The position numbers and the translations under genes are program-made. Positions 23,901-35,600 of a stretch of DNA of 64,000 nt are shown piece after piece (position 1 is the stretch's first letter; each line of letters opens with the position of its first letter). This DNA comes from Saposhnikovia divaricata. Its lineage: Eukaryota; Streptophyta; Magnoliopsida; Apiales; Apiaceae. Location of the stretch: positions 105,950,580 to 106,014,579 of the forward strand of contig CM071595.1 in assembly GCA_036435485.1 (NCBI GenBank), given 5' to 3'. Under the pieces are notes generated by a model. It was given only the letters and a program-made list of their open reading frames with translations, did not search any database and was not told the DNA's origin.

Positions 23901-26900
23901 AGCGTAGGAGATATCGGGTCTTGTAAGAGTTAGGTAGATAAGGCTACCAACCAACTGTCTGTATAAATAAGGATTAGGCAAAAGCTCCCCTTCATCTTTT
24001 CGATATTTAACATTCACCTCCATTGGTGTATCAACAACAGTAGCTTCCTTTAAACCAGCCAACTCAATAAGATCTTTGACATATTTATGCTGATTTAAGA
24101 ATACCCCTCGATTTCGAGAATGAACTTCTAGACCCAAAAAATATTGAAGATTCCCAAGATCTTTCATTTGAAATGTACTATGCAACATCTTTTTAAGTTT
24201 AGAGATAAGCACAGTGTCGTTGCCAGTTATGATAATATCATCAACATAGACCAGGAGAAAAACCATACCCGTTGTTGTCTTATGAAAGAAGAGAGATGAA
24301 TCATATTGGCTTTGTGTAAAAGAGAAGTTGATGAGAGTACTGCGAAACTTATCAAACCATTCTCTAGGAGACTGCCTCAGCCCATACAAAGTGCGCCTTA
24401 ACCTGCAAACTTTATCTGGAGCTATCCAAGCCATACCATGTGGAAGTTTCATGTAAATTTCTTCTTTTAGATCCCCATTTAAGAAGGCATTTTTTACATC
24501 CATCTGATGTAAAGACCAAGATTTAGAGGAAGCAACAGCAAGAATGGTTCTTACTGTGGTCATTTTTGCAACTGGTGCAAATGTCTCTTCATAGTTGATT
24601 CCATATTCTTGTTTATTGTCAAGTGCAACAAGTCGAGCTTTGTATCGATCTAGTGAGCCATCAGATTTGAGTTTCACACTATAAACCCACTTACTTCCAA
24701 TTGGCTTGACATTTGGAGGTAAGGAAACAATGTCCCAAGTATGATTTTCCGCAAGAGCTTGAAGTTCTGTTTCCATTGCTTGTTGCCAACACTCATCTTC
24801 CATAGCCTGTTTATAACAAGTAGGAATAGAAATAGGAGACAAAGTAGTGGTCATGACTACTGGATTTGAAAAACCAAACCTGTCAGGAGGTTTTGAAATT
24901 CTTGAGCTTCTCCGAATTGGAGGTGGATCATTGGAAGTTGATACAATAGGATCAGGATCAGGTGTTTCCGAAAGAGTCGTAGGAGCCGTAATGGGAGAAG
25001 TGCGTCTATTATAAACATGGCCTGGTTTAAATCTTTGTGTTGGTGTTGATGACTCGGGAAAGTGAGGTAATATAGCCGTAGATGGGGGATGTGAAGTCAT
25101 TGGTGTGATAAAAAATGGTTGATTTTCAAAGAAAATAACATTTCTAGACACACGAATTCGACGGACATTAGGATCATAGCAAAGAAAACCTTTTTGGGTG
25201 CCACCATAGCCTAAGAAAGCATACTTGACTGATTGAGCAGTAAGTTTATTTCTTTCATGTAGTTGAAGATGAACAAAACAAACACATCCGAAAATATGAA
25301 GATTAGAATAATCTGGTGCATCTTCATACAAACGAAGGTAGGGAGATTCATTGTTTATGGTGGGGGATGGTAATCTGTTAATCAAATAAACAGCAGTAGA
25401 CAAGGCTTCACACCAAAAATGAGATGGAACACCAGACTCAATGAGAAGAATTCGAACGACATCAAGAAGATGACGATTCTTCCTCTCAGCCACGTCGTTT
25501 TGTTGTGGAGTTGATGGACAAGAACGTTGTGATATGATTCCATGACTTTGAAGGAAAGATTGAAATTCGTTTGATATATATTCACCACCTGAATCAGATT
25601 GCAAAATTTTGATTCTAGCAGAAAATTGTGTTTCGATTATTGCATGGAAGGTTTTGAATGCATTGAAGACTTCACTTTTAGATCGAAGAAAATATACCCA
25701 AGTAAAACGAGTGAAATCGTCTATGAAAGTAACAAAATATTTGTTGTGATGATGAGAAATTACTGGTGAAATACCCCATACATCAGTATGCACAAGTTCA
25801 AAAGCTTTGGTGGTGTGGGATTTATGCAATGGAAAAGGAAGTGTTTTGCTTTTACCAAGTTTGCAAGATGCACAATCAACAATTTCTGAAGACTTCGAAA
25901 ATTTATTTCCAAGCAAACCAGATTTTGTTAAAACACTAAGAACGTGTGAATTTGGATGCCCCAACCGTTTATGCCACACTTGATTATTACATTCAACGGA
26001 ATTACAAGAAACGTAATTTGACACTAGAGAGGGTGATGGAAGTAAAGGAAATAGACGTCCCACTTTAGGCCCCTTTGCGATCATCTTCCCGGACACTTGA
26101 TCCTGAACAAAGCAACCAGAATTTGAAAATTGAACAGTATAATTGTTATCAACTAATTGCCCAATAGATATAAGATTAGCGGACAACTTTGGGGAGACAA
26201 AAACAGTATTCAGAGATGCTGAAATATCACCAACAGCAGTTATAGGTAAGGAGTTACCATCAGCGGTTTGGATATGAAGATCTCCTTTATATTTTTGGAC
26301 ATTATTAAGGGGTAATGTTGTGCTAGTCATATGATTTGAAGCAGCAGAATCAAAATACCAAGGCTTATGAGCAGAATTTTTGTTACCTGAAATTCCTAAA
26401 GTTGAAAATGCATTAACTATCATCTGTTGGATCATTTCAGGAGTAACAGAAGACTAACCAAAATTAGGAGCATTTGAGGATCCAACTGAGACGTAGGCAG
26501 TTTCAGATTTCTTTGGAGGACGGATTGGACAATCTTTGATGATGTGCCCTGCTTTCTTGCAATAATTGCAGAATTTTTTAGAGCAACTAGTAGCAACATG
26601 TCCAAATCCTTTGCAACTATAGCATTGGATAGTACTCATATCTCTTCCACCTCTATGCTTTCCTTGGGCAGCATATGCAACAGGAATTGGAGAAGAATTC
26701 TGCGCTTTTTGATCGATGAAAGTCTGTGTCACAAGCTGCTGTTCTTCCCGAAAAAGCTCTCCGAGGCAAGCATCAATTGAAGGCACTGGATTCCTATTCA
26801 TGAGGTTGGACCTGATTGGTTCAAAATCACCTCGTAATTTCATCAAAAACTGGTCACGTTTGCTCGTCTCATGTATACTTTGTACAGTAGCTAGTCCTTC

Positions 26901-29900
26901 AGAAGGCACACTCTCGTACACAATATCAGTGTATTCACCCCATAAATTCTCGAAAGAAGAATAAAACTCTTGAATAGTCATGCTCCCTTGACTGAGTTGG
27001 TTCAACTCAAGCTCTAATTGAAAACGTCGGGCTGCGTTGCTTTGGTTGTAAACTTTCTTCAAATATCCCCACATATCTTTAGAAGTCTTGTAAGGCCTGA
27101 GATTGAGAATCATGGAGGGCTCCATACTCCCAAGAATCCAAGACATAATTTGAGCATCCTTCACCTTCCATTTAGCAAGGTTTTCCTTCTCTTTTTCTTT
27201 GGTGGCTGGTGTAGAAACGGTGCCATCAACATGACCCCATAATTCTTTTCCCTTGACAAGAATTTCAAATTGGAAAGACCAAGTAGAATAGTTCTTCCCA
27301 TTAAATCGTACAAGGAAGTTATTTCCTTGCTCTAATGACATGATTAAAGAAGAAACAAGAACCAAGAGATGAATTCCAAAAAAATTTGACAGGAAAACTA
27401 GACAAGAAATACAAGAGCAGATTATTAAGAGATCAGCTCTGATACCATGACAGAAAAATGAATGAAAATGCTTATTTTTCAATGAATCTGTTATACAAAC
27501 AAGCCCCTGTATTTATAGGTACAGCAGAGCTAATTAAGGCTGTAAATTAGCTGCCAAAACTGACTAAATCTGCTGCCAAAACTGACTAAATCTGCTGCCT
27601 AAATCTGCCTAATTATGCTGTCAAAACTGACTACCTAAAGCTGCCTAATTATGCTGTCAAAACTGTCAAAACTGACTAAACCTATATTGACAATCTTGCT
27701 GTATTATAATATTAATATATTAATATATACCATAGAATAGCATTATCATTCTGACATGCAAGTTCAGATTTTAAGGGAAAAAATTGCTGTGAAAATTTAA
27801 ACTTTAGTAGGGGATTACTGTAGAATCAACAGGGGCAATAAAGATATGCTCGAAGTAGCAATTCTTCTCTGGAAGGTATCAATCTGGTTGGATATCTTGT
27901 GCTGTGACTGTTAATGTTGAGTTCAATGCTCTTGTTTTAATCATTACAGTATACTGCAGTACTGCACAATGTGTTTAAGGTTGCAGCTTTCCTATATTGG
28001 GTATCATAAACACGTTGATGAAATTATTCTGTGTTTTAACTTTTATTTGCATCAACTCTAATATATTATGTATTTTTATTTGTTCCATGTCAATTACCGC
28101 GCGGTTGAGCTTAAGGGCCTTGTAAATTGTCTGTTTCATGGTTTTGTAGTTTTAGCATTTCCGATGCAATATTGTGTAGTTGCTAATCTCCAGTATCCGT
28201 AACAATAACTTTGTTTAAATTTCACTTTGCTCTTTCGCAGTCCCATCAGAATGTTTTTACCCAGCTGGTTGATTTGATAGGTATCACATCCATCATGGAG
28301 GTTAGTGTCTAATTTTTCTTGTAATTGTTAACACTTCGCTGATGCTGTTCTGATTTAATAATACTCTGGTTAATGTTCTTTTGCCCTCAATACTTTCCAC
28401 AGATTCTGGTCCGCCTTGTAGGTGCTGATGATCACATGTATCCCAATTCTTTGGATGTGATGCAGTGGCTTGCCAACAGTAATCTGCTAGAGATGATCAT
28501 TGATAAACTGAGTCCATCAGTAAGTAACTAATTTCAATGTAGATTATTGATCTGATTTAGAAACACGATTTATCTCTACTCTGTGATAATTGCATGTAGT
28601 GTTCCTCATGATGGCAGACCCAAGTACAATTTAGCAAATTGTGATTTGTGAATTGTAACTTCTATGATATTTTGTATTTCTGATTTTGGCTAAGAAAATG
28701 TATTTGGAACACCCTTGTGGTTTCAAATGTTAGAGAGCTTTGTTTTGGATGGAAATATAGCGAAACTAGATCAAATTTACCTTCTAATTTATGCAAATAT
28801 ATCTATACTAGTAAATAAAATTTATATGCTAGTTGATATTCACTTATTTAGGTTGATGTTGGATTGAAACTTGTGGCTGGCTCACATACGAGAAAAGAAG
28901 ATCCTTGTGAAGGGATTCCATTACTTGCACAAATTTAAGCATTATATGTTACTAGGATTCACAAGTGTTCATCAGGTTGTCTCTTTGTCACTAGGTTTCT
29001 AGACTTTAAAATAGTTGTATGACTTTTTAGTTTTTAACTATCAAAAGAATATTAGTGTATGTTCTGCACATTATCGTACATTCTACAACTGATATTTTTA
29101 ATTATGTTTTTAACAGTACTATTTTAAAGGTAAGAAGGATATTTGTCTGTTAAGCTTAAGAGATTAGCGATTTAGGGTCCAAATAGTTTTAAAAAATTGC
29201 AGCTAACTGATTCTATTCATCCAGAGTCCTCCGGAAGTACATGCTAATGCAGCTGAAACTTTATGTGCTGTTACTCGGAATGCAACATCACCTTTGGCTA
29301 CTAAACTATCTAGTGCAAGGTTTGGGTTATCTTATTTATCGTATGAAGAATATTTATAGCTGGTTTCTAATTGCAACTCATATTAGGCTCACTTAAAAAG
29401 TTTTCTATCACTTGCAGTTTCGTTTCTAGATTATTTGATCATGCACTGGAGGACTCCCAGTCAAAATCAAGTCTTGTCAATTCATTGTCTGTGTGTATTT
29501 CCTTATTGGATCCCAAAAGATCGATGCCTCCCATAATGTATTCCTTCCGGGGTCAACAAATGCAGGAGCCACCTGTACATGTCAGTTCTGAAACTGTTGA
29601 TGCAATGCTACCAAAACTTGGTACTTAAAATTTATCCTTAGTTTTTGTTGAGGGTGCAATTCTGAGAGAAATTGTTGTTTAGCATTGACCAACATTTGGG
29701 TTTTGGTCCTGTAATTTGTAGACTATAAGATGAGTTTGATTGATGGTGCAGGTGACTTGCTGACGCTACTAAATGTATCATCTGATGAAAAGGTTCTGCC
29801 TACAACCTATGGTGAGCTAAAACCTCCACTTGGCAAGTACAGGTTAAAGGTCAGGAATCGTTCTTTAATTCATCAATTTAAAAGTATTGTTTCTCAGTCT

Positions 29901-32611
29901 AGATAATTTATAGCTTAACTTGTATGTCACCACAGTGATTAGTGTAGTGTCTTGGCTGCTTATGTGTGACTTGTTATAAAAACTAATGTATTGCAGTGTT
30001 TAAAGATAAATGTCATAAACTTGAAATTTAATAAGCATTTTATCGTTTGGAATTTAAAAAGGGGTGCTTGAAGAGGTTCCACTTTCAAAAGCAATGTTAA
30101 GATTTAGTAGATGCAAACTGGAGTCCTTGTAGTCTGTACACATTTATACTCTACAATAAATAACCTTTGTTTTGGACCATTGTGCTGTCCTTTGTTATTG
30201 TTGTTTTGAGTAATTGCAAATCTGAAGTGGAAACCCTCACAACGAGTCGGTGTGAAGGGTAATAGGATGTTGGAAAAAAACAGTGATGATTCTGTATTGA
30301 ATTTGGTTGATAGTATGTTATATGGACAATGAATCTTTTGTGGGGAAGTAGAGAGCATCAGTTTATTTCCAATATGTATTTTTTGGAGTACTTCTATGGC
30401 TGGACAACCCTGTTCTGAATTTGCACATTAATCTTTACTTTGTGTGGTTCCCTTATGGTTTATTGTCAAATATTGTTAAGTCAGAAGATCTACAGTAGTA
30501 AGTGATGTAACTGATTACGTTTATGAATTGTAGTAGGTAGGAGTTAGGCAGACATATAATTTATATATAGACTCCTTCATCTCCTGTAATAACTACACAC
30601 ACAAATATATACAATCTCTACTTCTTCTGTAAACTCTCTATATGCTATATTTCTAACATGGTATCAAAGCGGGAGTAGAGGGGAGAAGCCTTTTTCGATT
30701 GAAGCTTTGTTGTTTCTCAAGGGAAACACAAGCTGACCAGTTGAGCCTTTTTCGGTTGAAGCTTTGCTGTTTCTCAAGGGAAACACAAGCTGCCCAGTTA
30801 GGATTCTTCGAACCTAACACCATATCAAAAAACACTTGAAGTGCTGGAATTGAAATTGTATGTATTCAGATCTGTTTTTAACAGTTATTTTCTTAAGGGA
30901 AAATTCTGTTAGGATCTTTGGTACAAGCATATCATTTTAGTTTGAGAGTTTGCCCAGATTGAAGATTTGATTGTGCAGCAAACAACCGGTTGGAAGATAT
31001 TACGGTATCCCACCATTTTATTATGTTGCTGTAAATTAAATAGTTTAGGGGGCTAAGTTCAGGTGATGTTCCTTGTCAAGGCGAGTTCATTCATCAAGTC
31101 AAATCAAAGGAGCAGAAGAAGTAGTAGTATATACAGATATATACACACAGTTCACTGCCACAAAATCAAAGCAACAGAAGTAGTTGTATTTCATACAACA
31201 CAGTTCACTGCTATATCTTGCATTTGTTCTCCTAAGTTGCAGAGGAGAAATACGAGTTTGTGGACGATCTTAAGGGATGCAGTCTACCAAATCTATCGTT
31301 CTAGTTGTTTTTCGTTCAAAAATAAAAGATGCATTTGCAGCTCCTCTATTTTTTTGATATGGCCTAAAATGTACAGCGTGGTCGCGAAGTCGAGTCCGTA
31401 TTCCCAAAATTCTCAATTTCATTCCTAGAGATGGGTCTAGTTGGAAGCTTAAAATATGCTTAAGGGCTTCTAAGTGTTCCACTCTTCAATCCCTAGATAG
31501 GTTTTTTATCCCAAGATGGGATTTTGAGTGAGGGGGCGTGTCAAAGAGTTGTTGGGAGTTGTTGTAATAGTAGATGGTTGTTGGGGGTTGTTGTAATAGT
31601 AGATGGTTGTTGGGGGTTGTTGTAATAGTAGATGGTTGTTGGGGGTTGTTGAAGCTTTGTTCTATATAAGAGGCAATTGCCTCTCCTTGTATTAATAAGT
31701 AAGAGAGTGTTTAGTGCAGTAGTAGAACACTTTCAGTAGTAGAACACTTGGAGCAGCTACATACATACATATGTGTGTACATTCTGCAGTGTTGTTATAA
31801 TAGCAGTAGTGGAGCTTATATATTCAGATATATACATACACTTTCTGTCCTGATTTCTTTGTGTTATTCACTCATTTCTCTCTTACAATCAGCATCTTAT
31901 TCTTACATTCTAACATGTCAAAAAGTTGTTGGGAGTTGTTGTAATAGTAGATGGTTGTTGGGGGTTGTAATATTAGATGGTTGTTGGGGGTTGTTGAAGC
32001 TTTGTTCAATATAAGAGGCAATTGCCTCTCCTTGTATTAATAAGAGAGTGTTTAGTGCAGTAGTAGAACACTTGCAGCAGCTACATACATACATATGTGT
32101 GTACATTCTGCAGTGTTGTTATAATAGCAGTAGTGGAGCTTATATATTCAGATATATACATACACTTTTTGTCCTGATTTCTTTGTGTTATTCACTCATT
32201 TCTCTCTTATAATCAGCATCTTATTCATACATTCTAGCATGGTATCAGAGCAGGTTTGAGTGATTAATCTCTGCAAAAGCTTGTGTTCTTCAAGAAGAAC
32301 AAGCTTCCAACCAAAAATAGTGGTTCAATCAAGAAATCGGAAAATTAAAGTGTTCAAAACCAAGATGTAAACATACCACAGTATAGTGCACTACCAGAGG
32401 AGCTCCCAGAAATTTGCCGATCTGAAAAACGACAGCACACGCGCCCCCACGCGCCTCCCCACGCGCGGTAGCCCGCGACCACGCGCACCACGCGCCGGCG
32501 CGTGGGGCCTCTTTCAGACGTTTTCCTGCGACGGCTCTTCAGGGAGTGTTGCTCGTCTCTTCTAGCCCAGTCTTTTCGTGGTAACACCTTCTCCATCACG
32601 TACAATTGATA

Positions 32612-32666
<55 letters not shown>

Positions 32667-35600
32667 GTTCGTGTTGGTGCTGGGATTTTTTTATTGATCG
32701 AGTTTCTGCTAATTTTAATGTAAAAATAGCTGAATTCTTGAGAATAAGAGAGAAAACGAGAGAGAGAGGGGTGTAGGCTGTGTGTTTGTTCGAAGAAGAA
32801 GACAGGTGACAAGAACAGGGGAGAGGGTTGAAGAGAGAAAAAATTAATTGCTGGGTTAATTGATATTGATGGTATACTGGACTATCTAATATTTGTTTTG
32901 TTATTGGGCCTTTTTTATTGTTGGGCCAGAAATAAAAGAGGACAGGCTCTTTAAATTGGTGGGTTAGTTTATTTGACCCGATTTATTATTTTTTCCTAAA
33001 TAAAATGATTATATGTATTTAGATTCGTTAAAATATTTAATAGTTATTTTCTCAAGGGAAAATTCTGTTAGGATCGTTTGTACAAGCATATCATTTTTAG
33101 TTTAGGAGTTTGCCCCGGTTATAGATTTAATTGTGTAGTATTCAAGTGGTTGTTGATATTACGGTATCTCTCCAATTTTTTACGATGCTGCAAATTAAAT
33201 AGTTCAGGGGCGTTATTCCGACGAAGCAGCAGAAGTAGTGTATATACAGATGTACACACAGTTCACTGCCACAAATGACAAAGCAGCAGAAGTAGTGTAT
33301 ATACAGATGTACACACAGTTCACTGCCACAAATGACAAAGCAGCAGAAGTAGTAGTATGTATACAAATACATACACACAGTTCACTGCTATATCTTGCAT
33401 TTCATTCTTGTAAAAGAAGCAGAAGGACCAGTTCATGGACGATATTAAGGGATGCAGTCTACCAAATACGGTTTCAGTTGCTTATAGTTCCAAGGGATGA
33501 CAGATGCAGATTCCTCATGACATAGGCTTGTTAATACTGAGTGATCACAAAGTCGAGTATCAGTTTCTTCAAAATAATCAGTTCAAGGGCTGAGTGGTGG
33601 TCATCCACCGTTGTGCTGAAAAGCAGCACTTTCTGCATTTTCACATTGCCTAAAATATATCGTGTGGTCGAAAATTCGAGTCCCGGTATCCCAACATTCT
33701 CAATTACATATTCCCAAGATAGGTGAAATCCCAAGATGGGCAATCTCAAGATGGATCTTTAACTCCAAGAGTAAATCTCAAGATGGGTCAATCCTAAGAT
33801 GGGTCTTCAATTCCTAGAGATGGATCAAGTTGAATACCTAGGTTACGCTCAAGAACTCCTAGTGTTCCACTCTTCAATCCCAATATAGGTATTTCATCCC
33901 AAGATGGGATTTCGAGTGAGGGAGTGTGTCAAATATTGTTAAGTCAGAAGATCTACAGTAGTAAGTGATGTAACTGATTACGTTTATGAATTGTAGTAGG
34001 TGGGAGTTAGGCAGACATATAATCTATATATAGACTCCTTCATCTCCTGTAATAACTACACACACAAATATATACAATCTCTACTTCTCTATATGCTATA
34101 TTTCCAACATTTATATTTAAGGAATTCTTTATAGGGACTTGTACTGTTTGTGGCGTGTCTATTACACTTTGGCACTGGGTTTTGGAGGATCGTTTATAAC
34201 CTCTGTAGTCTCTATTTCCTGCGACACATAAATTTTCTTTTGGGTAATTATTAGACATTAAAAATAAATGAAAAATACAGGGCACAGCACAACAATGTGC
34301 CAAGCACAATATGCAAGGTCATGAGATCATAGGTTACCGAGTCCAAACAAACTCCTAGTCATAGATAAGTACAGCTAAAGTAGAACATAACAAATGAACG
34401 GTTTGGTTCACAGATTTAAATAGCAATCTCTTTGGCACTTTTTCTGGTCATGTGGGTTTTCACCCAAAAAGGTCTGATTTTCACTTCTTTGCTGGTTCTT
34501 TCTTGATTGGTGATGGAAGAATTTCCGCATTGGAGTCCTCCCTAGAAACCGGGGGGGGGGGGGTGGGGTGGGTTCAGAAATCAAGCCTTCTTCTGTGGTC
34601 GAGTGTGATGAGCATTGTGGGATATTACTTCCTTTGTCCTTGGAAGTAACATCCATCATTTCTTTCATAATTTGATCTGTTGCAGATAAAAAGCACAATA
34701 CTACTAGTGATCTGGCTAAGGTTACTAGATGTGCAAGTGTTACAAATCACAATGTCATTAGTAATTTCCATAATCTTCTGGTGTAATATGCTTGTTGATA
34801 AGAATCTAGATCCATGACTATGGGTTTGGCAAAGTATGCTGGGACGGGATTTTGGGAAGGTTTATTTGGTGAGTGGACTTCAGAACATCCTGCCAAGGAC
34901 TGCCTAAATGCTTTACAAAAGCAACAAAGGGGTAAGTTGGGGTGTAATACTTTAACCTTATAAGTTAGTCAAGGAAATACCATCCTCATTGATAACATGA
35001 ACCATAACATCATTTGGTTTGTTAGAGGAAGCTTGAAATCAGTTCAAATTCTAGAAGGTGCAAGTGTAGCTGTGTTATTGTTAATACAGAGAGGTTTTCC
35101 AATGCCACTGTTTATATATAACTTATACCATCTCTGGTCCAGTAAGTGTGAGGAACATCACACGGGGTAAAGAAGAAGAATATGTTGAGATGTATTGACA
35201 TATCTCTTTCTGTATGAAAAGGAGCCTGTTAAATAGGCTGTGGTACAATCTACCTAGCTGTACAATTAACTAACTACCCTCAAATCAGTTCCTAAATATC
35301 TGGTACGTTTAATATAAATATATCAATCTCCTATTAAGGAATGATACTAATTAAATACAAAATATTCTGCATTAACTTCTACACCCTCCCTCAAGCTGGA
35401 GCATACAAATTCCACATGCCCAGCTTGCACACCAACGCATCAAAAATCTCCTGAGAAAGACCTTTTGTTAATAAATCAGCTTCTTGTTGCTTGCTCGGTA
35501 TATACACAACACATAGATCCTTTCTCTCAATTTTTTCTTTGATAAAGTGACGATCTATTTCCACGTGTTTAGTTCTATCGTGATGAACAGGATTATGAGC

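Larger units (their letters stand above)
23049..27692 (-). mobile_element. Young copia retrotransposon in intron 6 (copia-B)
   Basis: 4,644-bp element lying antisense to the SAPS gene. LTRs are at 27,448-27,692 (5', 245 bp) and 23,049-23,284 (3', 236 bp). They differ by a 9-bp duplication and about one substitution, so insertion is recent. The primer site, seen on the plus strand as GCTCTGATACCA (27,436-27,447), abuts the 5' LTR. A polypurine tract (plus strand CCCCCCTC, near 23,287) abuts the 3' LTR. A perfect 5-bp target duplication ATCTT flanks it (23,044-23,048 and 27,693-27,697). Confidence 0.96.
30464..34109 (+). mobile_element. Non-coding hybrid LTR element: tandem dimer with two LTR types, in intron 11
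   Basis: 3,646 bp flanked by a perfect TTTAT duplication (30,459-30,463 and 34,110-34,114). Order: outer LTR type 1 (30,464-30,658); primer site TGGTATCAAAGC (30,659-30,670); internal domain 1 (30,671-31,538); type-2 LTR-A (31,539-31,915); type-2 LTR-B (31,916-32,239); primer site TGGTATCAGAGC (32,240-32,251); internal domain 2 (32,252-33,926); outer LTR type 1 (33,927-34,109). The two internal domains are homologous, for example 'gttaggatc...gtacaagcatatca' and 'aagggatgcagtctaccaaat', and each ends in a 'gagtgaggg' purine tract. No gag or pol. A 55-bp tandem duplication lies at about 30,688-30,800, three roughly 60-bp units at 33,227-33,390, a GC-rich patch at 32,420-32,520 and (TA)n at 32,615-32,664. 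It lies in the sense orientation of the SAPS gene. Confidence 0.88.

Noticed and set aside
32420..32520. GC-rich patch with many 'acgcgc' words, considered as a CpG island or promoter
   Set aside because: Lies inside internal domain 2 of the hybrid LTR element, with no gene next to it.
33227..33390. Regularly repeated roughly 60-bp units resembling an array
   Set aside because: Three adjacent near-identical units without unique spacers inside a retroelement; not a CRISPR array, and the genome is a plant.
34408..34698. 96-codon minus-strand frame over a G13 run
   Set aside because: Within SAPS intron 11, no domain, and the frame depends on a homopolymer.
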